Below, in pieces: positions 38,814-47,117 of a stretch of 64,000 nt of DNA. The position numbers were made by a program, and so were the translations under genes. The DNA is from VRUE01 sp963706605. GTDB lineage: Bacteria > Actinomycetota > Thermoleophilia > Solirubrobacterales > 70-9. The stretch's first letter is position 1, and every line of letters starts with the position of its first letter. The stretch covers positions 62,001 to 126,000 of the forward strand of contig OY970165.1 in NCBI GenBank assembly GCA_963706605.1. The letters run 5' to 3'. The notes under the pieces are model-generated. The model saw nothing but the letters and a program-made list of their open reading frames with translations, was not told where the DNA came from and did no database searches.

Positions 38814-40109
38814 TCAGCGGGCGCGGAGCGATGCCAGATCGGCCTCGAAGCCCGGGTAGCTGACCGCGGCTGCGTCCATTCCCGAGACCTCGACTCCCTC
38901 GCCCGAGGCGAGGCCCGCGATCGCGCCGAGCATCGCGATCCGGTGATCGCCGTGAGAGTCGATCGCGCCGCCGCGCAGCCCGCCGGTGCCGGTGATCCGC
39001 ATCCCGTCCTCGCTCGTCTCGACGTCGGCGCCGAGCGCCGTCAGCCCTTCGCTCACGGTGGCGATCCGGTCGCTCTCCTTGCGGCGCAGCTCGGCCGCGT
39101 CGCGGATCGTCGTCTCGCCCTCGGCAAAGCAGGCGGCGAGGGCAACCAGGGGCAGCTCGTCGATCGCCAGCGGCACGTCGGCGCCGCCGACCTCGGTCCC
39201 GCGCAGCTGCGTCGAGCGCACCCGCAACCGCCCGCTCGGCTCGCCGCCGCGCTCGCTCTCGGGCTCGACCTCGATCTCGGCGCCCATCCGGGCCAGGATC
39301 GAGAGTAGGCCTGTGCGGGTCGGGTTGAGCCCGACTCCGGTGAGCGAGACGTCGCTGCCGGGGACGAGGAGCGCCGCGATGACGAAGAAGGCGGCCGAGG
39401 AGAAGTCGGCGGGAACGGCGATCGCGTCCGGCTCGAGGCGCGCCGCCGGGCGCACGGTGACGGTGCCGTCGCCGCGCTCGATCTCGGCGCCCGCCGCGGC
39501 CAGCATTCGCTCACTGTGGTCACGGCTGGGCAGCGGTTCGGCGATCCTGGTCTCGCCCTCGGCGAGGAGGCCGGCGAAGAGCAGGCAGGACTTGACCTGG
39601 GCGCTGGCGATCGGGAGCTCGTACTCGATGCCGCGCAGGGGCGACGCCTCGATCCGCAGCGGCGGCAGCCGGTCTTCATGGCAGCCGAGCTGCGCCCCCA
39701 TCAGACGCAGCGGCTCGGCGACCCGGTCGACCGGCCGGCGACGGATCGAGGCGTCACCGTCGACGGTCCAGGTCCCCGTCTCCTGCCCAGCGAGCCAGCC
39801 CGGCAGCAGGCGCAGCAGGGTGCCGGCGTTGCCGACGTCGATCGCCGCTGCGGCGGCACCGCGCAAGCCGACGCCCTTGACGCGCAGCGTCGGCTCGATC
39901 GTCCCGTTGCCGGCGCCCTCGACCTCGGCGCCGAGCGCCGCGACTGCCGCCAGGGTCGAGCGGGTGTCGGCCGAGTCGAGGTAGCCCTCGATCGAGGTCT
40001 CACCATCGCCCATGGCGGCGATCAGCGCCGCCCGGTGGGAGACGGACTTGTCGGGCGGCGGCCGCAGGGTGCCGCGCAGCGGGCCTACCGGATCGAACCG
40101 GGCGGCCAA
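38814..40109 (-). CDS. aroA: 3-phosphoshikimate 1-carboxyvinyltransferase (EPSP synthase)
   Basis: Sixth shikimate enzyme. The coding region opens near FDPVGPLRGTLRPPPDKSVSHRA, with the conserved DKS.S.RA motif binding shikimate 3-phosphate, then GNAGTLLRLLPG (the N-A-G-T motif), PSRDHSERML and AELRRKESDRIATV. The residue after GNAGT gives the Class I-like form. The tyrA stop at 40117 leaves a TTG at 40109 as the nearest in-frame start (431 residues); an upstream start inside tyrA cannot be excluded. Follows tyrA directly. Confidence 0.92.
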   Translation of the reverse strand: MAARFDPVGPLRGTLRPPPDKSVSHRAALIAAMGDGETSIEGYLDSADTRSTLAAVAALGAEVEGAGNGTIEPTLRVKGVGLRGAAAAAIDVGNAGTLLRLLPGWLAGQETGTWTVDGDASIRRRPVDRVAEPLRLMGAQLGCHEDRLPPLRIEASPLRGIEYELPIASAQVKSCLLFAGLLAEGETRIAEPLPSRDHSERMLAAAGAEIERGDGTVTVRPAARLEPDAIAVPADFSSAAFFVIAALLVPGSDVSLTGVGLNPTRTGLLSILARMGAEIEVEPESERGGEPSGRLRVRSTQLRGTEVGGADVPLAIDELPLVALAACFAEGETTIRDAAELRRKESDRIATVSEGLTALGADVETSEDGMRITGTGGLRGGAIDSHGDHRIAMLGAIAGLASGEGVEVSGMDAAAVSYPGFEADLASLRAR

Positions 40110-40116
40110 AACGCCG

Positions 40117-41199
40117 CTAGTCCTCGGCCAACACGGTCGCACCGTGGCCAAGCTCGCGGACCAGGGTCGCGGCACGCTCCGCCTGCTCGTCACCGGCAAC
40201 CCAGAGTGAGATCGCGCCCGATTGCATGTCCACCGCCGGGTGCAGCGCCATGTCCTCGATGTTGACTCCGGCCTCGCCGAGCGCCAACGCCAGCTCGGCG
40301 ACGGTGCCGGGCCGGTTGGCGACGACAACGCGCAGCTCGCGCAGCGGTCCTCCCGCCAAGTCGGTCTCGAGCAGGTGGCGGCGATCGGCGCCTGCCACGC
40401 CGTGCCAGGACGCGATCGCGTCCTGATTCCCCCCGCGAATCAGCTCCCGCGCCTCGCCCAGGCGGGCGATCGCGTCGTCGATCGCCGCCGCGACCGCCTC
40501 ATCGTTGGCGGCGAAGATGTCGCCCCAGATCGACGGGTTCGAGCCAGCCACGCGGGTCGCGTCGCGAAAGCTCGGGCCCACCTCCGGCAGTCGCTCGGAG
40601 TCGCGGGTCAGCTCCGCCGCCGCCTGGGCCGCGAGGACGTTGGCGAGGACGTGGGGCAGGTGGCTGACCGTGGCCATCAGCCGGTCGTGGGCCTCGGCAT
40701 CGATCGCCTGCGGGCGGGCGCCGAGGCCGGCAATCGTCCGCTGCAGGCGGTCGTAGAGGATGCCGCTCGAGTGCTCTGTCGGCGTCAGGTACCAGCGGGC
40801 GCCCTCGAAGAGGTCGGCACGGGCATTCACCACCCCGGCGGTCTCGGCGCCGGCTAGAGGGTGGCCGCCGATGAAGCGCTCGTCACCGGCGAGCGCGGCG
40901 ACGAGCTGGCGCTTGGTCGAGCCGGCGTCGGTGACGACGGTGTCCGGACCGCTCGCACCGAGCGCGGCTTCGACCAGCTCCGGCAAGACCGACACCGGGG
41001 AGGCGCAGAAGACGACGTCAGCTCCGGCGCATGCCTCCTCGACCGATGCGGCCGGCCGCTCGACCGCCCCGAGCTCGACCGCCCGGTCCACGGTCGCCCG
41101 GTTCGGGCCCCAGCCGACGACCTCGCAGCCGAGCCGCTGCCGCGCGGCGAGGCCGATCGAGCCTCCGATCAGGCCCACCCCGAGGACGGCTGCACGCAT
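40117..41199 (-). CDS. tyrA: Prephenate dehydrogenase with C-terminal ACT domain
   Basis: Oxidatively decarboxylates prephenate to 4-hydroxyphenylpyruvate for tyrosine. The Rossmann motif VLGVGLIGGSIGLAAR is at residues 5-20. TDAGSTKRQLV, GGHPLAGAETAGVVNA and the helical dimer region (ATVSHLPHVLANVLA) follow. The last ~75 residues form an ACT domain (LRELRVVVANRPGTVAELALAL), expected to bind tyrosine for feedback control. ATG 41199 overlaps the aroF stop (ATGA), giving 360 residues. Confidence 0.95.
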   Translation of the reverse strand: MRAAVLGVGLIGGSIGLAARQRLGCEVVGWGPNRATVDRAVELGAVERPAASVEEACAGADVVFCASPVSVLPELVEAALGASGPDTVVTDAGSTKRQLVAALAGDERFIGGHPLAGAETAGVVNARADLFEGARWYLTPTEHSSGILYDRLQRTIAGLGARPQAIDAEAHDRLMATVSHLPHVLANVLAAQAAAELTRDSERLPEVGPSFRDATRVAGSNPSIWGDIFAANDEAVAAAIDDAIARLGEARELIRGGNQDAIASWHGVAGADRRHLLETDLAGGPLRELRVVVANRPGTVAELALALGEAGVNIEDMALHPAVDMQSGAISLWVAGDEQAERAATLVRELGHGATVLAED

Positions 41200-42278
41200 C
41201 AGCCGCGCCGCGCCCGAACCGCTGACGCCAACCGCTCCAGAACCAGCACCGTGTCGTCCCACTCGATGCAGGGATCGGTGATCGACTGACCGTAGGTGAG
41301 CGACTGACCGTCGCCGAGGTCCTGGCGACCCTCGACCAGGAACGACTCCAGCATCACGCCGACGATCGCGGCGTTCCCGTCGGCCACCTGGTCGGCGATC
41401 TCATCCGCCGCTGCCAGTTGCTTCTCGGGATCCTTTTCGCTGTTGTCATGGGAGGCGTCGATCACCACGCGCTCGGCGAGGCCGGAGCCGGACAGCATCT
41501 CGAGCGCCGCCGCCACCCCCTCGGTGTCGCAGTTCGGGGCGCCGCGGCCGCCGCGCAGGATGACGTGGCCGTCGGGGTTGCCGACGGTGTGCAGGATCGC
41601 CGGTCGGCCGGCGTCGTCGATGCCGGCGAAAGCGTGCGGAGCGGCGGCGGCGCGCACCGCATCGACCGCGACCTGGACGTCGCCGTCGGTCCGGTTCTTG
41701 AAGCCGATCGGCATCGAGAGGCCGGAGCCGAGCTGGCGGTGGATCTGGCTCTCGGTGGTGCGAGCGCCGATCGCGCCCCAGGAAACCGTGTCGGAGATGT
41801 ACTGCGGCGTGATCGGGTCGAGGAACTCGCAGCCGACCGGCAGGCCGACGTCCAGCACCTGGAGCAGCAGGGCCCGCGCCATGCGCAGGCCGGCGTTGAC
41901 GTCGCAGGTGCCGTCGAGGTAGGGGTCGTTGATCAGCCCCTTCCAACCCGTCGTCGTCCGCGGCTTCTCGAAGTAGACGCGCATCGCGACGAGCAGGTCA
42001 TCGCCCAGCTCCCGAGCCAACCCAGAGAGCCGGCCGGCGTACTCGAGCGCCGCCTCGACGTCGTGCACGCTGCACGGGCCGACCACGACCAGCAGCCGGT
42101 CGTCGACCCGCTCGAGCACGTTGCCGACGTCCGCGCGTCCGCGCACGACCGCCTGCTCGCGCTCCTCGCCGAGCGGCAGGTCGCCGAGCAGCGCCTCCGG
42201 TGGAACCAGCTCCACGACCCGCTCGATCCGCTGGTCGCGAACCCGGTCTCGCGCCTCCTCCCGCATTCCGATGATCAT
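41199..42278 (-). CDS. aroF: 3-deoxy-7-phosphoheptulonate synthase (class I DAHP synthase)
   Basis: First shikimate-pathway enzyme, condensing PEP and erythrose 4-phosphate. The AroG/F/H-type signature runs through LLVVVGPCSVHDVEAALEYA, YFEKPRTTTGWKGLINDPYLDG, GCEFLDPITPQYISD, WGAIGARTTESQ, ILRGGRGAPNCD, IDASHDNSEK and GVMLESFLVEGRQDL. ATG 42278 (MIIGMREEARDRVRDQRIERV) yields 359 residues; an upstream GTG is possible. A 20-codon reading frame rich in Phe/Tyr/Trp precedes it, implying transcript-level control by aromatic amino acids in addition to enzyme feedback. Confidence 0.95.
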   Translation of the reverse strand: MIIGMREEARDRVRDQRIERVVELVPPEALLGDLPLGEEREQAVVRGRADVGNVLERVDDRLLVVVGPCSVHDVEAALEYAGRLSGLARELGDDLLVAMRVYFEKPRTTTGWKGLINDPYLDGTCDVNAGLRMARALLLQVLDVGLPVGCEFLDPITPQYISDTVSWGAIGARTTESQIHRQLGSGLSMPIGFKNRTDGDVQVAVDAVRAAAAPHAFAGIDDAGRPAILHTVGNPDGHVILRGGRGAPNCDTEGVAAALEMLSGSGLAERVVIDASHDNSEKDPEKQLAAADEIADQVADGNAAIVGVMLESFLVEGRQDLGDGQSLTYGQSITDPCIEWDDTVLVLERLASAVRARRG

Positions 42279-42425
42279 CTCGTCGCCGCCTTTCTCCACG
42301 ATCAAAACTCTACTTTCCGAGCGGGCTTCACCATGCGAGCGCGGCATCGCGAAACGCGCGGACCAACTCGATCGGCGCCCGGCCAACGCTCTATGGGTGC
42401 GGCTCGACGCCGCCAGGCCGGACGC
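42279..42425 (-). promoter_or_regulatory. aroF leader region, possible attenuator
   Basis: The 147 bases between the leader peptide stop and aroF contain overlapping pairing options: CCGGCC with GGCCGG, GCGGC-GTCGA-GCCGC inside it, and GCGCG-N11-CGCGC with the alternative CGCG-TTT-CGCG. A short T-run (GTTTTG) lies near 42303-42308. Competing stems after an aromatic-rich peptide are what attenuation requires, but I cannot show which fold is the terminator. Confidence 0.4.
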
Positions 42426-42488
42426 CTAGCTAAATCGCCAGAAATAGGCAAAGCGGGAAGGGGCGACCGCGGCGCGGCGCGCGCACAT
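42426..42488 (-). CDS. Putative aromatic leader peptide upstream of aroF
   Basis: A 20-residue frame, MCARRAAVAPSRFAYFWRFS, ending in TAG at 42426-42428. Five of the seven residues 13-19 (F-A-Y-F-W-R-F) are aromatic, with consecutive Tyr-Phe-Trp codons, in a genome where Tyr and Trp codons are scarce. AGGTGA lies about 14 bases before the ATG, a little far for a ribosome-binding site. It sits between a predicted promoter and aroF, the expected place for a ribosome-stalling leader peptide. Too short for homology to help, so the call rests on composition and position. Confidence 0.65.
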   Translation of the reverse strand: MCARRAAVAPSRFAYFWRFS

Positions 42489-42526
42489 GCTGCTGGCGGT
42501 GTCACCTGTTCGCTTCACTTCAGGAC

Positions 42527-42555
42527 TTTGTAGCAGGCGAGACGCCTTTAGTCGA
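42527..42555 (-). promoter_or_regulatory. Predicted promoter for leader peptide and aroF
   Basis: TCGACT (42550-42555, minus strand), a 17-base spacer and TACAAA (42527-42532); each hexamer matches consensus at four of six positions. The -35 overlaps the hisC stop codon. Transcription would start about 30 bases before the leader peptide ATG. Confidence 0.4.
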
Positions 42556-43642
42556 GGATCTCGCGCACGGCGGCAAGGAAACGGTCGTTCTCGGCCGGGG
42601 TGCCGTAGCTGACCCGGATGTGGCCGGGGTCGCCCAGGGGAGTGCCCGGGCGGACGGCAATCGAGCGCTCGGCAAGAGCGGCGACCACCTCCTGCTCGTC
42701 GGCCTCACCGAGGTCGATCCAGGAGAAGTTGGCCTGGGTCTCCGCCGTGCTCAGACCGAGCTCGTGCAGGCCCTCCTCGACCCGGACCCGCTCGACCAGA
42801 GTCCGCTCGACCCGCTGCTCGACGTCGTCCTGGTGCAGGATCGCCTCGGCGCCGGCCGCCTGGGCGAGCGCGTTGACGCTGAACGGCTGCCGCACCGCGT
42901 CGACCGCGGCGCGGAACTTGGCCGAGCCGAGCGCGAAGCCGACCCGCAGACCGGCCAGCCCGTAGACCTTGCTGAAGGTGCGCAGCACGACCAGGTTCGG
43001 GAAGTCGGCGAGCAGGTCGACGGTGACGTCCGGGTCGTCGTCGGCCTGGAACTCGACGTAGGCCTCGTCGAGGACGATCGTCACGTGGGCCGGAAGGCGC
43101 TCGCAGAATGCCGCGACCCGCGCCGCCGGCAGGTGGGTGCCGGTCGGGTTGTTCGGGTTGCAGACGATCGCCAGCTGGGTGGCCGCGGTGACCTCCGCCG
43201 CCATCGCGTCGAGGTCGTGGACCTCGCCCGCGGCGAGGGGGACGCGGATCTCGCGCGCGCCGGTCAACGCTGCCAGGTACGGGTACATCGAGAAGGAGGG
43301 CCAGGTGTAGAGGATCTCGGCGCCGGGCTCGCAGAGCGCCTCGGCGGCGGCGAGCAGGATCTCGCAGGAGCCGTTGCCGACGGCGACCCGCCCCGGCTCG
43401 GTCTCGTAGCGCTCGGCGATTCGGCGGCGCAGCAGCGTCGCATCCGGGTCCGGGTAGCGGTTCATCGCCGTCGCCGCGTCGCGGATCGCCTCGACCACCT
43501 TCGGGTGGGGCGAGAACGGCGACTCGTTCGAGGCGAGCTGGGCGATGCCGCCGGCGGCGATCGCCTCGGGCGCCTGCCCGGTCGGCACGCCGGCCTGATA
43601 GCCCGGGATGCGGGCGAGCTTCTCCGCGAAGGTGACGGTCAT
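42548..43642 (-). CDS. Histidinol-phosphate/aromatic aminotransferase (HisC-like)
   Basis: Class I/II PLP aminotransferase of 364 residues: ASNESPFSPHPKVVEAI (about 37-53), VAVGNGSCEILLAAAEAL, CNPNNPTGTHLPA, VLDEAYVEF and the PLP-lysine segment RTFSKVYGLAGLRVGFAL. It has HisC architecture, but no other his gene is nearby. It lies between aroH and aroF, next to tyrA, so it probably transaminates phenylpyruvate or 4-hydroxyphenylpyruvate, as such paralogs do elsewhere. The assignment between histidine and aromatic substrates is inference from context. Confidence 0.85.
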   Translation of the reverse strand: MTVTFAEKLARIPGYQAGVPTGQAPEAIAAGGIAQLASNESPFSPHPKVVEAIRDAATAMNRYPDPDATLLRRRIAERYETEPGRVAVGNGSCEILLAAAEALCEPGAEILYTWPSFSMYPYLAALTGAREIRVPLAAGEVHDLDAMAAEVTAATQLAIVCNPNNPTGTHLPAARVAAFCERLPAHVTIVLDEAYVEFQADDDPDVTVDLLADFPNLVVLRTFSKVYGLAGLRVGFALGSAKFRAAVDAVRQPFSVNALAQAAGAEAILHQDDVEQRVERTLVERVRVEEGLHELGLSTAETQANFSWIDLGEADEQEVVAALAERSIAVRPGTPLGDPGHIRVSYGTPAENDRFLAAVREILD

Positions 43643-43690
43643 GCGCCCATTGTGGCTTACCCGGCACCCATGAGGACCGAGCGCGCGGGG

Positions 43691-44077
43691 CTACTGAGCG
43701 GCGTGAAGGTCGGAGCGCAGATCCTGGGTCGCCCCCAGGTAGGCGTGGGCGACGGTGTGGTCGGCCGGGGCGTAGTAGTGGACCATCGCCCGGATCACCC
43801 GCGGCATCGAGCCCGGCACCGGTATCTCCCGACAGCAGAGCAGCGGCACCGACTCCAGGCCCAGGTTGCGGGCGGCGACCGCCGGGAACTCGGCGTCGAG
43901 GTCATCGGTGGTCGTGAAGAGGCAACTGACGATCGCCTCCGGCCGCAGCTCGTTGCGGTCCAGCAGCTCCCGCATCAGCTCGGTTGTCGCGGCAACGATC
44001 GCCTCGGCCTCGTTGGCCTCCGCCTGCGCGGCGCCCCGCACCGCGAAGAGCCGTTCTTCCCCTGGGTTCGTGCTCAC
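43691..44077 (-). CDS. aroH: Chorismate mutase, AroH type
   Basis: Rearranges chorismate to prephenate. GTG 44077 gives 128 residues, the size of the trimeric B. subtilis AroH. Motifs include FAVRGAAQAEANEAEAI (the conserved RG near the N-terminus, Arg7-like), LFTTTDDLDAEFPAVAAR, PLLCCREIPVPGSMPRVIRAMVHY (Cys/Arg active-site region) and AHAYLGATQDLRSDL. With tyrA, aroF, aroA and the aminotransferase it completes the branch from DAHP to tyrosine except for the mid-shikimate steps. Confidence 0.92.
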   Translation of the reverse strand: MSTNPGEERLFAVRGAAQAEANEAEAIVAATTELMRELLDRNELRPEAIVSCLFTTTDDLDAEFPAVAARNLGLESVPLLCCREIPVPGSMPRVIRAMVHYYAPADHTVAHAYLGATQDLRSDLHAAQ

Positions 44078-44119
44078 GGCAGCGCATCTTCCCAGAGCCG
44101 GCGGCCGGGGGGCGAATTC

Positions 44120-44170
44120 GCTTCCGCTGTGACTTATACGTCCATAGCGGGCATAACTAACAGCGGAAGC
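44120..44170. repeat. 11-bp inverted repeat between divergent genes
   Basis: GCTTCCGCTGT (44120-44130) pairs exactly with ACAGCGGAAGC (44160-44170); the 29-base AT-richer loop holds a weaker TTAT/ATAA pair. It lies 42 bases before the aroH start and 12 bases before the next gene's ATG, so it may be an operator, or a 5' hairpin of the DUF559 gene. Confidence 0.5.
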
Positions 44171-44182
44171 AGGACACAAGCC

Positions 44183-45096
44183 ATGGCGGAGCTCGCGGCT
44201 CGCCAGCACGGAGTCGTGTCGCGCCGTCAACTGCGTCGCCTGGGTGTTACGGACAGCTCAATCGACAGGGCTGTCGCCATGGGCCGACTCCATCCGGTCT
44301 TCCACGGTGTCGTCGCCGTCGGCCACTCGTGCATCGGCGAGCGAGGTTGGACGCTTGCGGCCGTACTTGCCTGTGGCCGGGGCACCGTCGTCTCCCACCG
44401 CACCGCCGCCGCACTGCTCGAGCTGCTGGAGAGCCCTCCTGTGTCGGTCGAAGTGATCACGTACGGGCAATCGGGCCGTGGGATTGACGGAATCGCGCTC
44501 ATCATGTGCGTCGTCCAAGTGACGATGAGATCGTCGTTCGCGACGGAATCCCCTCCACGACCCCGTCCCGGACCCTCGTCGATCTGGCCGGGTCGCTGGG
44601 TGAGCGTTCGCTGCGACGGGTGATCGAGCGGGCGGCGGTGCTTGGGGTCCTCGACATCACCGAGACGGAACGCGCGATGTCATCCGGCAGACGGCGAGGG
44701 GCTCCCGCTTTGCGCGCGATTCTGAGCGACTGGCGTGCAGCGGTCGTGGACGAGACGCCGGCCACCTGTCAGGCCCGGCTGCGCAGCCCGCTGGAGGCAC
44801 GGCTCCTGGCGTTGATCAGCGCCGATGGACTTCCGATGCCTCTCTGCAATCGGAAGGTCGAGGTCGGGGGCAAGCACCTCGAGGTCGATTTTCTCTGGCC
44901 GGAGCAGCGCCTCGTGGTCGAAACCGACGGTAGGCGGTATCACGACAACCCATCCGCATTCGAGCGTGACCGTCTACGCGATAGAGCGCTGCACCTGAGC
45001 GGGTACCGCGTCGTGCGAGTTACCTGGGCACAGATCGAAAGGGAACCCAGCGCCCTGGTCTCAGCGATCGGCAAGCTCCTGGTCGTCGATAGGTAG
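44183..45096 (+). pseudogene. AbiEi-antitoxin-like/DUF559 protein, one -1 frameshift
   Basis: The first half (MAELAARQHGVVSRRQLRRLGV, then AVGHSCIGERGWTLAAVLACGRGTVVSHRTAAALLEL) is an AbiEi-like winged helix with its linker. From about 44500 the frame changes to RRPSDDEIVVRDGIPSTTPSRTLVDLAG... and ends with a DUF559 nuclease-like domain (VEVGGKHLEVDFLWPEQRLVVETDGRRYHD, an EVDFLWP...VETDG motif; DRLRDRALHLSGYRVVRVTW). One added base after GCGCT restores 304 residues, the usual length for this widespread actinobacterial family. It may be a sequencing error or a decayed gene. Function uncertain; VSR/DUF559-like domains suggest DNA cleavage. Confidence 0.75.
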
Positions 45097-45115
45097 CGCC
45101 CATGGGGCACCCGAG

Positions 45116-45814
45116 TCACTTTCTGACCCCGGCCTCCCGCAGCCGGCCCACCTCGTCGCTCGAGAGACGGCGGGCCTGGCCCTCGGCGAGGGCGCCCAGC
45201 TCGATCGGGCCGAAGCGGACGCGGCGCAGCGCCACCACGCCGTTGCCGATCGCTTCGGCCATGCGGCGCACCTGGCGATTGCGGCCCTCGCGCAGGACGA
45301 TCTCGATCTCGCGCTCGGCCAGACGCCTCACATCAGCCGGCGCCGTCGGCCCGTCCTCCAGCTCGACCCCGTCCGCCAAACGGCGCAGGTCGCCCTCGGC
45401 GGGCGGGCGGCACAACTGCACCCGGTAGGCCTTGGAGACTTCGTAGCGGGGATGGGTGAGGCGGTTGGCGAGCTCGCCGTCGTTGGTCAGCAGCAGCAGC
45501 CCGGTCGAGTCGGCGTCGAGTCGGCCGACCGGGTAGAGGCGCGCCTTGGAATCGACAAGCGAGACCACCGCCGGCCTCTTCCCCGGCTCGCGCGCGGTCG
45601 AGACGACGCCGGCCGGCTTGTTGACCGCCCAGACCTCGTTCGACTCGGCGCCGACCGGGCTGCCGTCGACGCGGACGTCGTCGTCCTCCCCCACGTCCCG
45701 CGCCGGATCGAGCACCACCTCGCCGCCGACGGTCACCCTCCCCCTCGCGACGATTTTCTCGGCCATCCGCCGCGAGGCGACGCCGCCGTGGGCGAGGTAC
45801 TTGGCGAGACGCAC
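45116..45814 (-). CDS. rluB: 23S rRNA pseudouridine synthase RluB-like
   Basis: A 232-residue RsuA-family enzyme: N-terminal S4 RNA-binding domain (MRLAKYLAHGGVASRRMAEKI), NKPAGVVSTAREPGKRPAVVSLV, the catalytic GRLDADSTGLLLLTNDGELANRL (Asp) and the C-terminal EGRNRQVRRMAEAIGN. The start is GTG overlapping the scpB stop (TAGTG). The scpA-scpB-rluB order is conserved in Gram-positive bacteria. Confidence 0.93.
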   Translation of the reverse strand: MRLAKYLAHGGVASRRMAEKIVARGRVTVGGEVVLDPARDVGEDDDVRVDGSPVGAESNEVWAVNKPAGVVSTAREPGKRPAVVSLVDSKARLYPVGRLDADSTGLLLLTNDGELANRLTHPRYEVSKAYRVQLCRPPAEGDLRRLADGVELEDGPTAPADVRRLAEREIEIVLREGRNRQVRRMAEAIGNGVVALRRVRFGPIELGALAEGQARRLSSDEVGRLREAGVRK

Positions 45815-46383
45815 TACTCGGCGCGCTGTTCGCCGGCCTTGAGCAGGCGCTCGCGCAGCTCGCGCTCGTCCTCGGGGGTCGGATCGAAGCGCGAGGGGTC
45901 GGGCAGCTGGTCGAGACCGGAGAGTCCGAAGAGCCGTTCGAACAGCTCGGTCGTCTTGAACAGGGCGGCGCCGAACTGCGAGCGTCCCGACTCCTCGATC
46001 AGGCCGCGCTCGGCCAGCGTCTGGACCGCCGACTCCGAGGAGACGCCGCGGATCCGCGCCACCTCCGGCCGCGAGACGGGTTGCAGGTAGGCGACGATCG
46101 ACAGCGTCTCGGCCTGCGCCTGGGTCAGCGGCGGCGTGCGCGGCTTCGCCAGCAGCCGCCGCGCCGCGTCCTCGCTCGCCGGGTCGCTGGCCAGCGCGAA
46201 ACCTCCCCCCACCTCCCGCAGGACAACTCCCCGCCGGCCCTCGGCGAGGTCCTCGCGCAGCAGGTCGATCGCCTCGGCGACCTGTCCCTCGGTCGCCTCG
46301 GTCGCCTCGGCAAGGTCGGCGACGGAGACCGGCTGCGGCGAGAGGAAGAGCAGCGCTTCGACCGTGCGGTGAAGGTCGCTCAC
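45814..46383 (-). CDS. scpB: Segregation and condensation protein B
   Basis: Winged-helix kleisin-interacting subunit that helps the SMC-ScpA complex. The 189 residues open VEALLFLSPQPVSVADLAEAT and include GRRGVVLREVGGGFALASDP and TQAQAETLSIVAYLQPVSRPEVARIRGV, the family core. It overlaps scpA by 4 bases. Its intactness argues that smc in this window is functional despite the frameshifts. Confidence 0.94.
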   Translation of the reverse strand: MSDLHRTVEALLFLSPQPVSVADLAEATEATEGQVAEAIDLLREDLAEGRRGVVLREVGGGFALASDPASEDAARRLLAKPRTPPLTQAQAETLSIVAYLQPVSRPEVARIRGVSSESAVQTLAERGLIEESGRSQFGAALFKTTELFERLFGLSGLDQLPDPSRFDPTPEDERELRERLLKAGEQRAE

Positions 46384-47117
46384 GTCGCGCCCGCCCCCTG
46401 CCTGCGGATCTCGATCGGGCCGAGCGGCTCGCTCTGCTTCCAGGTCACCTCGCCCTTCCGGTACAGCTCGAGCAGGGCGAACAGGGTCACCGCCTGGGTC
46501 AGCCGGTCCTCACCGCCGAACTGCTCGTCGAAGTCGATGCTGGCGCGACCGGAGAGGGCGTCGCGCAGGGCGCGCAGCCGCCGCTCCAGCGAGACGGTCG
46601 GGCGGATGTGGCTGATGTCGACCGGCGGCGGCACGACCAGTAAGTCGCCGAGAGCGGCGCCGAGCCGGTCGGGATCGTAGGCGGCAATCGCGGCGTCGAC
46701 GGCGACCCGGCGCAGGCCCGGGGGTAGCGGAGCGGAGCGGTAGAGGTATCCGCGCGCGGCCTCGAAGCGCTCGACCAGCGTCTGCGACGCATCGCGATAT
46801 CGGCGGTACTCGAGCAGCCGCGCCAGCAGCTCCTCGACCGCCTCCTCGGGCCCCAACTCCTCCAGCTCAGGGTCGGCGCCGGGTAGCAGCAGCCGCGACT
46901 TCAGCTCCAGCAACGAGGCGATCAGGACGAGGAACTCGGTCGCCACCTCCAGCTCCAGCTCACCCTCGCGCTCGAGGTGCTCGACGTAGGCGACCACGAC
47001 CTCGCCCAGCTCGACCTCCAACAGGTCGACCTCCTCGCGCAGCAGGACCGCGATCAGCAGATCGAACGGCCCGGCGAAGACGTCGAGCTCGAGATCGAGA
47101 TCGGCAACCGGCATCAC
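46380..47117 (-). CDS. scpA: Segregation and condensation protein A (kleisin)
   Basis: Kleisin subunit bridging the two SMC heads. The 245 residues start with LELDVFAGPFDLLIAVLLREEVDLLEV (the conserved F.GPLDLLL-type motif) and continue EFLVLIASLLELKSRLLLP and the C-terminal winged helix (VTLFALLELYRKGEVTWKQSEPLGPI). Directly abuts trpS upstream. Confidence 0.94.
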   Translation of the reverse strand: MMPVADLDLELDVFAGPFDLLIAVLLREEVDLLEVELGEVVVAYVEHLEREGELELEVATEFLVLIASLLELKSRLLLPGADPELEELGPEEAVEELLARLLEYRRYRDASQTLVERFEAARGYLYRSAPLPPGLRRVAVDAAIAAYDPDRLGAALGDLLVVPPPVDISHIRPTVSLERRLRALRDALSGRASIDFDEQFGGEDRLTQAVTLFALLELYRKGEVTWKQSEPLGPIEIRRQGAGAT

